NCBI GenBank assembly: GCA_037903475.1
Contig: JBAJFG010000052.1
Span: forward strand, 434,001-498,000
Direction of reading: 5' to 3'
DNA: 64,000 nucleotides
Origin: Ancylostoma caninum
Taxonomy: Eukaryota; Nematoda; Chromadorea; Rhabditida; Ancylostomatidae
In this document: in pieces, positions 1 through 15,360 of the stretch
Layout: every line of letters begins with the position of its first letter
Numbering within the stretch: the first letter of the stretch is position 1
The notes under the pieces: model-generated
What the model saw: the letters and a program-made list of their open reading frames with translations, nothing else
Told to the model about the DNA's origin: nothing
Database searches by the model: none
Made by a program: the position numbers and the translations under genes

Positions 1-867
1 AGTAATTAAACCAAGATCGAATCATAAGTTTTCTCACTACGAATTGAAATTGCGTCAGGTATAAAACACATTGCGAATAAGCATGAAAAAGTGTAAATGA
101 AATTTTCGCGCGCTCCCTTTATTGAATTATCTCAGCTGTGTTGGTCTCATGAGATTTCTCATCCATCAGAATAAGGAATGAAGTGAAGCAAAAAAGGCTC
201 AGCCCTTTCTGCTGTTTCTCTTCCCCAAATTAAAAGTTTCGTTTCGTCCTACATATAACAGCGTAGATTACTCTAAAACTCGCTATAGATTCCTAAGCTC
301 GAAGATTTTGTTTGGTCACGCGGATTATACCAGAGTCCAGCGCGGCACTACCTATTCCGGTAACCACAGAACAAATGCCTGGCAAAGAAGGAAAAAATGT
401 AGAGGATCAGTCTTTCCCCACATCATTCCTTTTGAATATGAACAAAGCAGTAGTGATGGTTCAATTTCTTTCAACAGGGGATTATGTGCCCTCTTCGAGA
501 GCGACAGGAGCTTATAGAGCTTATACCAGCGCGTACTAAATAATTTCCACTTGCTTCGTTTTGAGCGGAATGTTTCCCTGTGGACTTTGAGCGTTGTGAA
601 AATCCATCATACTTTTTTTACCAGTGTACAGCATAGAAATTTTAACTATGTGAACCGTGGTAGCTCCACCGGTGACGCCTAGATGTCCTGCCGTGTCGCA
701 CAAGTTGTTCGTTTCGATCCTTCCTCGGCTGCAGTGCACTAACAATTTACCATTACGTAAAGTTATTCCTTTTGGCCCTCTTAAAGTAGCAAAATTGCTT
801 ACATTCGTAAATTTTCATGATGTTGTCCCGCTCAGCGGCAAATCTCCACAAATGCATTTTTTAGATG

Positions 868-1112
868 GAAAAATTTGAGCAGATTCCGCGTATTTTGCAT
901 GCATTTGTTCTGGAGATGAATTTCCCAAAGAAATACACCCAAAATAAGCGGAATAAGAATAATAAAATAGGCGAAATCTGCTCGAATTTGCCAATTTTTG
1001 TCGATTCGAGTAGAATCCGCTGAAATTCACAGGTAAAATGAGCGAAATCTGCTCGAATCTGGACTTCGTGTAAATTCGAGCAGATTTGGTGTATTTTTCG
1101 CTTATTTTTCCG
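868..1112. repeat. Cluster of inverted GAGCAGATT/AATCTGCTC motifs
   Basis: The motif TTCGAGCAGATT or its complement AATCTGCTCGAATTT occurs at about 876, 972, 1046 and 1076, with a diverged form at 1003 (ATTCGAGTAGAATCCGC). Orientations alternate, which makes nested hairpins. The 124-codon minus-strand frame across it is explained by the repeat. Probably a decayed foldback element. Confidence 0.6.
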
Positions 1113-2082
1113 TGGTGAGCGTAAGAAGTCTGCGATTGTTGGCCCGCAAGTTCTCCTTTCTTTGATAGGGACCTCGCTCATTCCCAAAAAAAAAGTCCAT
1201 ATGTGAGTGGTGGATGAATTGCAAGAAGCGGACATATCAACGGAAGAAAAGCACGGTACAGACCGAATTTCTCACCGTGACTCTCTACTCGCTATCGCTG
1301 AGCGTTGCATGAACCCTTCAAGCTGTTAGTAAGCACTACGTCATACTTGCATGCGTCTATTAGCCTTTATATCCATTCTGCTAGCTCAATCCAGAAACGG
1401 GGCATTCTACGGCAGACCCATCTGGTATAAATTGCCTCAAGGAAGTGCACACTTACAGCGAGTAGTAGTTCAGCATAGGCTAATTTATTTAGGAAAACCG
1501 ATGAGAAAACAAGGAAGTTATTGAATTTGGTAACTTTTGCTGTCAACCATGAATACGAACACAAAAACAGCCTTAATTGCTGAATTATGGTGGCAGTCTT
1601 ACGGCGACCAGGCCACCAGAAGTGCGCTATTTTCACAAAATCGCTAATATGGCTGAACTCAATCACGCACGTAGGACAACCCGGAAATCCTAGATCAACT
1701 CCAAAATCCAAGAGAGAAATAAAAGAAGCAACTTTAAAAGGGCTTCATTTGCCCATCGTCCTCGGAACTTTTTTTGACTTGCAACAAGGTTCAACTCACT
1801 TGAAGCTTGCAAACTAATCTTTTTGTCCTAAACGGGAAGAAATTATTCAATAGGTACGAAGGACAAAAAGCTTGCACTGCTAGCTTATTTCGTTTCTAGA
1901 AGAGACTTAAACGCTTTTCTTTTAGCTTTTTCTTCCTGGATATCCAAGAAGGCACTGGAGAGCTCCTCGAAGCTGTAGCTCCGCTAAGGGGGGAAGTGAC
2001 GATTCTGCCAGTGCTCATGAGAACAGACTGACTGAAAAGAGGGCAAAACGTGAGTGTGAGATTTTTTGGCTGTGGAGGAAGA

Positions 2083-2506
2083 AAATGAATGAGTGAATGA
2101 ATGAAATGAATGAATGAATGAATGAATGAATGAATGAATGAATGAATGAATGAATGAATGAATGAATGAATGAATGAATGAATGAATGAATGAATGAATG
2201 AATGAATGAATGAATGAATGAATGAATGAATGAATGAATGAATGAATGAATGAATGAATGAATGAATGAATGAATGAATGAATGAATGAATGAATGAATG
2301 AATGAATGAATGAATGAATGAATGAATGAATGAATGAATGAATGAACCAATGAATGAATGAATGAATGAATGAATGAATGAATGAATGAATGAATGAATG
2401 AATGAACCAATGAATGAATGAATGAATGAATGAATGAATGAATGAATGAATGAATGAATGAATGAATGAATGAATGAATGAATGAATGAATGAATGAATG
2501 AATGAA
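2083..2506. repeat. (TGAA)n tetranucleotide microsatellite, about 420 bp
   Basis: A nearly uninterrupted TGAA array. The identical interruption GAACCAATGAA occurs twice, 60 bp apart (about 2345 and 2405), which suggests a block duplication inside the array. Minus-strand frames through it encode only a repeating His-Ser-Phe-Ile peptide and are not genes. Confidence 0.97.
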
Positions 2507-5500
2507 AGTAAAAGTAAAACTGCTTCAAACTATAAGTGAACATGACTATTCCTTTTTTACGGTTAAGGTATCCAAAGTCAAACGCTGCTCAGATCTAATT
2601 TTTTTCTGGAAATCTCATGCACATTCGTTGCCAAGTGGTGATTATCGACTCATCACGACCGCACAGACACAACTGGAGACGTACAACCCAACGAGGCGTT
2701 AAACTATACCCCAAGTAGAAGAAGTTATTGAGCCGAGATTGACAGCTTCACATTTCAGCAGCTTCCTTGTGTCTCGGCCTGCAGGAAAACAACGAACAAA
2801 CGGTTCCCAGCTTTTTTATTGGTTTTAAAAAGGTGTAATTTGGTGGCTTGCTAGATTTTCATTTGCGAATTGAGCGAGGCGTTCAAATACTACCTCGATA
2901 ACTTTAGTCTTCTTGTTTAACAACAAAAGCAATGGATATGCTTATTTACTATTAGGCTGCATACATACAATACTAGGAATATAACGGAGGAGTAAAGAAA
3001 AAGAAAAAAAACTGAATATGTCCAGCTGAAAAAAAAATGATGTGACTTGACAAGGTGTTCGCAAAGAAGGACAGGGAGAGAAAATGAGAAACTCAGGAAA
3101 CTCCACCACTGACTAACGGCGATCACTTGTTAGATAACTCTTGAGAGTTCCAAGTTCTAGAAATCTCCGAGAAAATGACGTAAAAACCTCATTCACATAT
3201 ACACACGTCGTACGATGACACAAATTTCGCTTGCAGGTTTTCGAACGCAGATGTAGGGAATGACATTGGCACGACGCCACTACGAAAACAAGTCCTTTAA
3301 GATCCAGGGATTAATCGTGTTCGGGGCTCTGAATATGCTGCGCGTTGCCGTATGGATAGCCGGATGCGATAAATAGAAGGATTTAGCGAAAAATTTCCAA
3401 CCCCCCCCCCCCACCTCAGCCTTCCGCAACAACATGCACATACCTTCAATCAAACACCATGCAAATACCTTCAATCAAACATATGGACAAATTATATTTC
3501 CACAATTTCCCTGTGTTTGATCATTCTATTTATCGAATCAGATCATTTATTACGGTGCATAAGGCACAAATGAATAAGAAAAAGTGAATAAAACGGCGTT
3601 AAGGTTAGATAATGGACATAGAAACGCAAAACTCACTAACAAAACAATTGATGGGAGTCTTCACTAATATTATTTGGTCAACAAATGTTATTTACTCGAG
3701 TTATCAACTTTATACCCATCCTCTGTGTTCATCCTCTCTCTCTTTGTATTATTTATAGTAGCTTATTTTCCATCCGCTCTGATTTATTATTGTTACATAG
3801 TGCTAATTTTGTGGAACAATGAACCAGGTCGGGAAATCATCAATGTTGGCTGTTCTTGTTCTCATAGTTCTTGAACATGTTGAAGTCTATGAACCTACAT
3901 CCAAATGCACTATTACTTTGACCTAAGATTCATTAAACATTTCTCGTTTTTCCATTCGGGAAAACATTTTTCCATTCAACATTTTTCCATTCAAGCTTAA
4001 CCTACTTCGAAAGCGTGTTATGCATTTTGTGTGACGGCTTTTTCATACGTTTTGTTTTGAAAGTTTTTTTGATTCATGCATGTGTTTCGCATGCCCAATA
4101 AAGAAAGAAAGAAAGAAAGGAAAAAAATCAGAAAGTCACTGGTTAAAAATGGGAAATATTCAACAAAGTAATCCCGAGGCGAAATTGCAAGGATTACCTG
4201 CTCTGCTACTCAGCCAAATAAGCTCAAAAATCGCTTTTATAAAAATATCAAGTGTGATTGCCTCGTTAAGCAAAATCGACGGTGTCATTCGATGTCTCTG
4301 CTCCTCCCAATCCACTAGTAGGATTCAGATGATCATAGAGCTGCCGGCTACTACACGGCCTAGGCTTGACACCATTAGATTGGCTCCTTTTCTCGTCAAC
4401 AACACATTCCTGAGAAGCGAAAAACTTCGAGGAATGCGACGGAACCAAAATTAGGCTTCCACATGCACTTACAATCTAGGACATTATCTGCTTCTCAGCT
4501 CTCTTGCCCGAAACTAGGGTTAAGCCAGATAATGCTTCGGCTTCACTGTGACAAGTACGTAATTACGTACACTGGCATTCTAAAGGGCATCGCTGTAGGA
4601 AGCATCAATTTCTAGCCATTTTCATCAGCAACGTGAAAGAGAAAAAGGCATCTTTCGCAAGGAATCAGCGAGATGTTGTGAACGTCAAAGAAAGAAGCGC
4701 TGCTCTATAGTTGTGTTAGCGATCCCACAGACCAAAAACACTTCAGAAGTTTGCCAGACTGGGGATAATCGTCGCGCAGAGCTCAAACGCCAGGAAGGGC
4801 TCAAACGGCACATTTAGTCCATCTAGACGAAGGAGGTAAACCTATACATAAATCTCATCCAAAAGGTGGTTCCGTTCGCCGGGATTACCTAAGCCTCAAA
4901 CGACAATAGGAAAATGAAGGTTACGGGCATATCACAAAAGAGTTTTGATACAAATTATCCTCTTAATGGTGGAGTTAGGAACTGATCGTGAAATTATAGG
5001 TCGTATAGGGAAAAGTGGTGAAAAACACAAACCGCTGATAAATATTTGCTTGTGGAACAGGAAATAATTGTGGGCAGGAAACTAAGCGTTTGTTGACGTA
5101 GGTAGCCGAGTAGCTAAGGTACATAGAAGGCCTTCAGGCGGTAGTCAACCCTGCGTGGTGGAGAGGATCAAATCTAAACGGAAACCGATTAAAACCAAGT
5201 GAAGCTGGATCTGGAATGAAGAATATGGATTATGACTCATACCCTCTTTCTAATAAATTCCATTGAAAAGGTTAATTTACTATGAAATCGGTGCGCACCC
5301 CGACATACCTGGATACCTAGATCAAGCTTACCCTTCCAAGAGAGAAAACCCGTGAAATCGTTTCAGTTTTGTCTGTAAATTACTCCGAAGCTGAATCTCT
5401 AGTTATCAGCATTGTCTCAAAAAAAACTATGTCGACCCCCAAAAAATTCCATAACCTCAAGTGTTTTTCCTTGGAATTTTCGTTTAGAGTGACGATAAAC

Positions 5501-8500
5501 GTGCTCACAGTGCTACAAACAACGGACACATATTAATTTGACAAGGGAATGTGAAGGAAACCGCATCTCGATTTGAGATGGTAATGAGAATAAGCAGCGA
5601 CTAGATACTAAGCAGCAACATGTGTACCAATTGCACTTTAAGGATGGAATTTCCATAAGGATTATACGCGTAGAGGACTACAATGGAATAAATTAACTGG
5701 GAATGACCTTCCAAATAAATTAGTGGCTTTAAGAAAACTGTGGTCCTAGAAATATTCAGAACGAACTCACTACAAGAATTCACGGCTTCATTTCAAAGAC
5801 ACCTGTTGATTCTGTCAGAACAGCTTCTTCCGAAAATGGAAACCTTGTTTAGGCCTTCGAACTTTCACTTGTGAAGTACAAAGTTCTTCGGCGGTGATTA
5901 TTTTCTTGGTATCATGTTACTGTCAGGCGTTAATAACTCATTCATAGACTGAAGAAAAACACCTAAGCTTTCAAGTGAAAAGCTAGAAGGCGAGTTAAAT
6001 TTAGGGCAAAAACGAGAGGACCCCGACACCAAACATGCACAAAATCAAGTCTTTTAGTTACAACATTGTAGGGAATAGTAGTAAAAGGAGCTGAAATCGT
6101 TGCAGATATTGAACAGATAGCTGAGAATAGGATCTGCTCTACCAGAGACAGATTGTTGCCCCTTTTTGGGATTAGAAAGAGTGGTGCTATTAATCGGCCG
6201 TAGTTTTCTTGTAATATTTACAGCAGCGATCAAAAAATTGCTGCATTTGCTTTTTTAATCATTACCTTTTTCAAGCTAGCACCTTGATGTTCGAAATTTT
6301 CAAGAGAACACTGGGTACTCATCTCTGGAAAATAGATTACTTAGAATATCTAAATTATCGGCTGACTGTTCTAGGAAAGGCAATTCTTCATAGAAGAAGG
6401 AACTAAGAATTCCGTAGTATCCATGATGTCTCACAGAATGAGATAATCTACTGGTGAGAACTGAGCACGAATCGGGCTCCGTTCATCAGATTCAATCCAT
6501 ATATGCTGAAGAATGTATATATACGTTGCTCACTGGTTGAAATCCTCCATTCCTACATACTCGAGATCAATTTGGTTCAATGGCGACGCTTTATGGATGC
6601 ATCTGCAACCTTATTTCCATTCTGTCAGCTCTGCTTAGGAGGTAGCGCTGCTGTTGGCCACTATATCTATAACTTTGACTGAAGGTGTTTGGTCCCAATG
6701 CGATATATTGTCTTTCGAAAACTCCGAATATTCCGGCTGATTCCGATATAGCCATTAATGTACAAATTATACAAATAACACGAGAAGAATGCATGTTTTA
6801 ACCTTCATTTGAGGTAAAAATTGAGCATAACTCTTGAGCTGATACAATAACCTTGTACAATAGCCCTACATATTGCTGCTTAAATCCTGCAATACATTGT
6901 TATCCCCATTTTATAAATAGACAAATGTGGTATGTTCTGGGTTGAACACTAGAAAGAAAGGTGAAAAATGCAATGCAGGACTAAGGACCTCCACCCTAGG
7001 ATAGACGTCAAGTTACAAGAGTAGTAAGTGGTGGGGGGAGGGGTTCGGAGAGCGGGGAGGGGCGAGATAGTTTCGTCTTGCAATTGCAAAAAAAGGAATA
7101 TCTGTAAGGGCAACTTGAACATTATGAATATTGAAAGAGTTGTCGTCATGAAAGCTCAGAAATTGAAAATTAAAAAAAATCGAAAATTAGAATTCCATGC
7201 CACAAAGCTCGTGCTGTTCCTTAACGAAGTACGGTAGAGCTGACTAATTGACTCCAAAGCGCGTTCACTCGACTATGAGTGAATGAATTCTCAATGAGCT
7301 TCTTTTGGGGCCATGTGAGGATTGGAATCAGACCGTGTGAACAGTGGTCTTTGCGTAATAATTTTTTTTGCATGACACTTCCAGTCCGACGCCACAAATC
7401 TCGTGGAAAAACTTTCCTGCAGATTTTGCTGTAAAATATCCGGCAAAACACGCTGAACCTGAATTCTTAGTCCCCGCGAAAAAAAGAATTTCTGAGCTAG
7501 AAATACAGCTGACACGATCTCACTTTGAGCGATGAAGCGGACAGACGTCTCATCCTTGATGAGAGCATATCTAGAAGCTTCGGGAAGTTTTTCCAATGTC
7601 ATTGCTCATCATCTATTCATTGAGAAACTGAGTGAAGCCTTTTAATCTCACTAGAACTCCACAGTAAGACCACCTGTTAGTCATTTAAAAAAAGAAAGGG
7701 CATTTCATGCATACTGGAGAGTTGATGAGGTGTCTCTTTGATGAAGCATCGTCGAATTTTTTTGCAAGGCTATTACCAGTAAGGTCCATGACATGCCTTT
7801 CCCATAAATACATTAGGACCATCCTTAGTGATAAGAATTTTGATGCATTAGTTAGCTAGAATGGCTGGGTGTCAATTTTTAGATCATTTTCGTCATCGAA
7901 CTTTTTTGTCTACTCAGAAGATCTGCACTGGCTTCCAATGAAATGGCCGCTGAACCTTGCTCAAGTTGAGGATTTTCAAGCGATCATTGAATTTCTGGTA
8001 AAATTCGCGTAAACTCGCGGTTTCCCCGGATATTCCACGTGTTTCTCTGTCACTTTTCTCGAACGTCCTCCTAGAATCCATGTAAAAACCATACACCACC
8101 CAAATGAGCAAAACACCTGAATTTTACACCAGAAAACTGATCCATTCGCATGATGTTCTGATAATGCGACAGTGTCTCTGATCCCCAGGATTCAAGACCA
8201 TGATGATGTTTAACCTGGCAGCAGAGTTAACGTTATCCACCACACATTTAGAGTACGAACCGTTCCTATGGATTTATTTGGTTTTGGTTCTTTGATCAGA
8301 AATTTACCGCAAATGGTATCTGCAGTTCTCGATTCCTACTGCAGATCGACAGATCTGGAAAAGTGGTCACCAGTGAGAAGATTGACAGCTGAAATGGAAC
8401 ATTAAAGTAACAAAGTAAGTACACATTTCAGATGCTATCGTATGTTACAGTCCACGTTAAAAGTACGATCACAGAATTAGAGAAGAGGGGGAGCACACAG

Positions 8501-10675
8501 TTCTTCAGACGTCAGAGATTGGAAAGAGTTGCCCTGCTTGCTAGACGACAACTTAGCAGTTCAACCAGCTGGAGATCACCACATTCTTCTCAGGTGCTTC
8601 CGTGAATCTACTCGGACCTCGGACACTCCTTGAAGAATGCGACTGAAGTTGTTTTTTTATTAAGTCTCCTCCCTAGTTACCAGGGTCATCACCTAGATGT
8701 AGTCGTCTTTCAACGTCAGTCGGAATAAGCTCAGGCTAATCCCATAACCCAACTGGAGTCAAGGAAGCTTCTGAGAAATTTGCAAAGGAAACGGTACAAA
8801 AAGGGCATTGAAAAGCTTTCGCTCCAGGCTAATAACAATACAGACAGCACTTTAGCAGTTTGCACATGTCGAATGTTCTAGGAATTAGATTGCATAGTAA
8901 TGCCATAAACTATAAAACCTGTTCCCAGGGAGACAAATCTTGTTGCTCTATGCAATAAATTCGTTGCAGAACTGCGCCAGTATGGAAGAGGAGAGACGAA
9001 AAGGGCCATTGGACAAGAAGAAAAAAGAGATAAATGAGCTCTAGGATGTCGGGCGGAAAACTGCCAAAGAAAAAAAAACAACGGAAAAGCCGAGGAAAAA
9101 ATAGTACACATTTGCTCAGCAATTTAGTGCCGGACCTGCTGCAGCATTCGATTGCTTAAGCTTTTCTAATGCGTTGTGCATCACACAATGTACAGACACT
9201 AAGAAAACGCAAAGAGTGGGATTTTCTTTCCGCGATTCAAGTACTTATGCGTACACTATCAGACTTTTAGGAAGGTACGCGAAGTCGCTCGATACGATGA
9301 AATTCTGGATGATACATGAACAGGCTTAGTGGAGGAGATATGTGTGTGAAAATAAATTTAGCAATGTCTTCTCAGAATTTATGCATGTTAGGCTTACACG
9401 GAAAAGCCCTGAGGTTCACATTGCACACCACTGATCACTAGTAACTCCGATGGTAATTATCCTTTGAGATTCATATTACACGTCAATGAGCACTAGCAAC
9501 TGCAAATTGCTATGCGGTCTACAGCTAATTCTCTACTAATAATGGGAAAGAACGTTTGGATAGTCATTTCTTCTGTTCGAAGAATGGAAAATTACACTGA
9601 AATATGCAAAATTAAAACTTTAAATCACTCACTGTATAACCGCTACGTCGTTTGAAGGCACTCGCCCGCCTTAGAATCTTTCTTGAGATTTTCGCCTAAG
9701 AAGAATCTCCAGGAGCTACTGATCCCAGTGTTATATGTGGCCCCACACCGTAAAAGCCGCTCTCCAGTTCCGATTCGTGCGGAGCTTATGGATGGAGCCG
9801 GGGATGGTGCGAACATGGAAGATCGAGGCTTCTGAATAACGCGCTTCCGAGAGCGGATCTCGTGAAGAAATTCGTACGAAAGGTTTTCATCACCCACTTC
9901 AGAACAAAATGGGAGGCACTTAGTAAGGTAGTACACGTTGCAGAATCCTTGGCCAAGCCCACAAACTCCCAATGCTTTGGAGCTACAAAAAGGGTTTTTG
10001 GCATTTTTGTGCGAATCACATATAGCGCTGACGTCAGCAGCTCTTAGAGAATCATCTCATGAGAAATTCTTCCTAAACGATCCTAAGGTGGGCCTGTGCC
10101 TTAGGCACTTTCTCGGCAACTACTGGTGTGAGTGACATTGCTGCAGTTAAAATAGTGTTTAACTGGTATTTCATGTAGTTCAACATCGTTAATACGTAAA
10201 TAAATAAATTAATAACCGCTAGATCACTTGCGATCCGTTTGCTCTGTATTCCACTAAGAGACCGCTCTGGTGACACAAGGAAAAAAATCACAGAGACATG
10301 GCGTCGAAATGAGAAATGTATGTAGATAGTATACAATACAGTACTGAAAGTGCTGTAGAGAAGCATAGGTTAGGACTCATACGAAATACGTTGACTACGT
10401 TGACTATTCCAAAGGTGTGATTTATGCGAAGTAGTTACTCGGAAGGCGTCAAATCTCCCTGCCAAATGAGATTCATCTCATCCACAGCAAAGATTCGTGG
10501 GGTTTCCAGCGTCGGACGTATGGCATATCGAATTATGAGCAATTCGTCACCGTAATCTATCTACTAGCGATCTTAAAAATTAATTGATAGTAATTAGTTG
10601 CGGTATAGTAGCTTTACTATGCATATGTAGTATCAGCTCCGCGAGGTCATCTGGCTCCTTAACATTAACGAATAA

Positions 10676-10752
10676 ATGGATGAATGAATGAATGAATGAA
10701 TGAATGAATGAATGAGTGAATGAGTGAGTGAATGAATGAATGAATGAATGAG
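10676..10752. repeat. Short (TGAA)n microsatellite with TGAG variants
   Basis: About 19 units of TGAA, some changed to TGAG. It is followed within about 50 bp by a run of C (10801-10821). Confidence 0.95.
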
Positions 10753-13700
10753 GAGCAAAATGACATGCGGTTGTTGGACAGACAGCATACCAGTGCTGTA
10801 TCTCCCCACCCCCCCCCCCCCTTCCTCCTTCCCCTCCTTATGTCCTCCGCCTCTTCACCCATCCACCGCAGCCGAACGACAATATGTAGCTACAGGTGGT
10901 AATCAGTTACTTACGTCAAAGCTACGTAATCTGACAAGTTCAGTACTGTGAGGTTGAAAGTTCTTAGCTATTCCAACAGCTGAGTCCATTTAAGTGAAAC
11001 GAATGTACGACAAAAATAAGAAGGAATCCTCCATTTTCCTCTTTTTTACCTCCACTCCATGAAAATCTACAAATGAACGTTGCTGATGGGGTTTTCGAAA
11101 TAATTATGTGGAACAAGTTTCCTACAGTGATCATTGTCAAGGAAGAAGGACCTAACAGATTTTCTTCTTTAAAAAGGAGCCGAATATGTGGACTGAACAC
11201 AACAAGACTAGACCAGCGTCAATTTTATGCCACGAAGTTGTCACTTTTGAATTCGAAAGTGTTGTTTACGATGTCAAAAAGATGTGTGATGGACAGATTG
11301 TTCATAGTTCATGCGCAGATTGCACTGCGATTCGCCAGCTATAACAAAAACCAATCAAGGCGTGACAACTCGAATTGTACACTTACATATTTTATGTTCT
11401 TCTTCGGGCTTTTCACCTTTATATCCAAAATGAGTCATGGTTTTCACCCAAAAAAAGAATCATATTTCATTCAACACCATTCTCTGGGGTGCTATTTCTC
11501 CGTCAAAAATTTGTCTTTTGATTTCAATTCGTTAATGTTCGAAATGCAGTACAATATGGAAATTGGACAATTCCCCTGGAATCCATTTTCAAAACTTATC
11601 TGCAGGGAAAACAGGTCCGAAGGGCAACGGATGAATATGGATAACAAGGATTCTCACATTTTTTCTAACATATACTATCGAGCAGTTCTTCCGATTAAGC
11701 ATGCATAAAGGAAAAACAGTAATCGTCCCTCATAGGGATTGTAGCACAACTCTATTTGAAAAGGGTTATTCTTAATAAAAATCACATGAATGGGCTTGCA
11801 AATAGGCTATGCCTGCAAATTCTTCATATGTAGCAGTGATAAACAAGCTTATCGCGGAAGCAGCCTGAGAAAAGATTTTAATGACATGTGTCACTCCTGA
11901 TACTTAAATATGCTCATGTTAGGAGTAAACAATATGTAGCAACTCCGTAAACATCTAATAATTCTGATAATCCAAGCGTATGGGAAAGTTGGAACCCTTC
12001 TCTGGTGATCGCCCAATACAGACTGTTATCCTATTCAAGAAGCTCGACTCATCCTGCGAGCACGGATCCGACAAAACATCACCTCCTGAGGAATTTTCCC
12101 ACCCAGACAGGCCCAGCATACGAAGATGAGGGAGTGGAACTTTTCCTCTCCTCCAGATTCTCGTGGAAACACTTCCAGCGCTTGGAAAAAGCGGTTTATA
12201 TGAGTGGGGATACATCTTGAGTGCTCTTGACTTCATAAACCCCTACGAATGCCACTTAGCCCGATGGTTAGCGTCATCAAGGTGTGATATCAATATTACG
12301 TAGGGCTTAGAATCAATCAGCTGATTAGCTATGCTGCGTTGACGCATGTTTCACCCTTGCAAGCCTTCTTTGCTGGAATTGCTGGACCAAAGGCTGTAAC
12401 GACTGAAAAGGGAAGTGATGATATTGATGTATGTGGACAAGACGCAGCAAGAATCCCTAAATGATAAGGATTATAGTAAAGCACAGCCGTGTCGTTCCAG
12501 CAAAAAAAGTTTTGAGCAGGTATTAACTTTCAGAATGACAATTCTAAATGGATAACAGTGTTGTATGTTGATGACTGGACTGAATATGTTCATATGTACA
12601 ACGGTGCCTGAAGAAAAAAAAACACTTTTCGTGTCCAGTTTTTTTTCAAAATTTTCCTAGACATCGTTTTATATACATATTTGAGTGACCACTTTTTGCT
12701 CGTACTTGTTCAGAAATGAAGCCATCACGAGAGACGTTCCAGAGGTGGAGCACAGTGCGGCGTTAAGGACCAAGGAGGTGCTTTGATGGAAAAGTTAAAG
12801 AATTTCAAGCTCCTTGTATATGGTTGAATCAGCACAAATGATCGAGGACGACCCACTCTGACGGCCTTTACCTCAAATAATGTTTTTGACACCTTTTGTC
12901 ACTTGTACATAAATGCTAAAGGGACCTAATTCTTTCCGGACAAACTGGCAAGACGGCAGTGGAATTGCTTCCACTATCAATATCGGCAGTAATGATAGCA
13001 GTGCATATCCCTGTGAAAGGTGAAACATTCTATTTTTTCAGGAAAGGGAAAATTTTTCAGGCTTAGGTTTGCATATTTTATACAGGTCACTTCTTTGAGT
13101 TATCTGTATCAAATATTGCTGGATACGGTAAGAAATATCAAATTCTACATGGGAAATGGGTAGACAGCGAGATGAAAACGTCTTAGGAACGTTCAGAAAT
13201 CCTGCTGAAATATGAAGCAGCGAGTAAGCGTTACGATTCACACCATGGAAACCGCGAAATTTTGACAAAAATTCTTGTAAGATCGGATAATTCTCAACAG
13301 GTATGTACATCCATATTTTATTCTAAGTTATTAAGTTCATTCAAAGCATTCCTTGTTAGGTAAACACTAGAATTGTACATGAAATGAAACAAGCATATCA
13401 ATGATTAGAATCTGAACCTACAAAACGAATGCCATTCTTCACATTAGATGAAACTATTATACAATCGAGAAATTGCTAATTCATACATAATTCACATATC
13501 ATACTATATCTCAATAAGTAGGAGTTTCTCCCAAAACGCCTTCGATCCCCTACCTTTCCTGGAACATCTCCTACGTTTTATATTTTTCCTAAGCATAAAG
13601 ATTACGTACAAAGGTAGATGGGAAGAATAGTGAACAAAACGGTTACTGAACGGAAATGAAAAATTATGTATAAGAAGTCATGACTTCACGAGACGCATTC

Positions 13701-15262
13701 CCTTCTCAAGTTAAATGATCTTCTGCTGCTTTGAACTTGTGCATTCTGCAAATTCAGCTGCTTATAATGGAGACGTCTATGCACAGTTTTTCCTGTCAAA
13801 TGTTCAGAATTCTGAAGATGGTTCTTGCTTGTCGCCCTGACGAGAAAAACTTCGTCATCATCCAGCATGTCTGCATAATTGGCAATTCTGCACTAGAATA
13901 CCGAAGCAGATGCTTCTGGCGAACTAGCATAGGACAAATTGAATTACCTCGGTCTGAAGTTTGATCGCGCTGTGAGTCCAGAAATTTTGGAAGCTTCCAC
14001 TTTGTTCTGAGCACTATGTTCTATCAAGACATGGTTGTTTAGTGCAACAAGGACTTTGGAGACATTTAATGGGTTTCCATAGGTGAGAAAATCGCTGGAC
14101 TTGCGAATTGTGGCGGGGAAATTTCCTGTACGAAAGGATTAATGCTGAAAAATACTTGCGCAATGCCTCGATTCCTGATCTATTCTCAAATTTTCTCAGG
14201 ATATTACTATTTTCCCACACTTAGAAGCAAGATTCGGTCAAAACCTCGCTCACCCAGGTTCCTTGCTCCTCGGAGTCCAAACTATCTGTGTAGCATGTAC
14301 GTATAGTTTGAGACCTCGATATAAGCTCTATCGCTAGATATGGGACCAAACGTCCGACGATAGCCGTGGAAAAACGCGCTCCAACCGACAAAGGCTGCGC
14401 GAGTGCATACTGAACAATGATGGACGCTCAGATACATACAGCCTATCGAACACATCGTGAAATCTTCCCCACCCCATCAAACGGACCACTGATCGTTTGA
14501 ATATGAATTTTTCCTACGATGCCACAACAGACAGCATGTAGGGCTCACCGTATAACGTCATTTGAAAGCACGGACGCTGCAACCCCGCAAATGCCGTACC
14601 GGTCGGTGGAAAACGTTTGTTGTGAGACCTTTTCAGAGATTATTCTATAGTTTTCGTCCAAGGCGTTGCCGTGGACTACGCATTCAATAGAAATTCGAGT
14701 GATGAAAGATGAAATTTTGCCCAGAGCTTGCCTTCAATGAGAAAAATGACCAACTCGCTATATTTATTTAAGAAACACCAAACATGTGTTCAACTACAAT
14801 ATTATATTAATCATCTGACATTTTCCCAGCATTTTGCATGAAATATGTACAATGGAAAAGAGCATTCTAAATGGAAAAAATTCAAGCACCAATGATCAAG
14901 GGTACTCTGGAACGTTGCTGTCCCGAACAATTCCCGATTAAACTGAAGAACGGAAGACAATGTGCAAATCTCATTTGCCCCGAATTGTTTCAGTGGTTTT
15001 TGTACGGAATGAGTCTGAAGGAAAAGCGTCAAAGAGCGTAGAAAAAGCGCAGCAAAGAATTTTCTTGGAATTCAACGGAGAGAAGAGCTTATCGAGAAGA
15101 AATTTGTAAGTTCCCAGATATTTCAGGAGGGCTCGGATGACGGCGAAAAATCAAATTGTGACCTAGGCACTTTTGTGAAAATGTGTTCTATAGTTGAAGA
15201 GACGCTATTCCTATTCAGCGAAGGCGAAATTGTTCCCAGAATCCAAATAAAAATAAAATAGG

Positions 15263-15263
<1 letters not shown>

Positions 15264-15302
<39 letters not shown>
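15264..15302. repeat. (AAT)n microsatellite
   Basis: About 13 perfect AAT units. The opposite frame yields poly-Ile, which is not a gene. Confidence 0.95.
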
Positions 15303-15306
<4 letters not shown>

Positions 15307-15360
15307 GACAAGAAGCGAATTTATCTTAAAAAAATCCTCTGGCCGAGTGCATTATTCAGG

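Noticed and set aside
1896..2543. 215-codon minus-strand frame of repeated Phe-Ile-His-Ser
   Set aside because: It is the translation of the TGAA microsatellite in one of its open frames.
12247..12310. tRNA-like start with GGTTAGCG
   Set aside because: No cloverleaf arms or B-box sequence could be found downstream.
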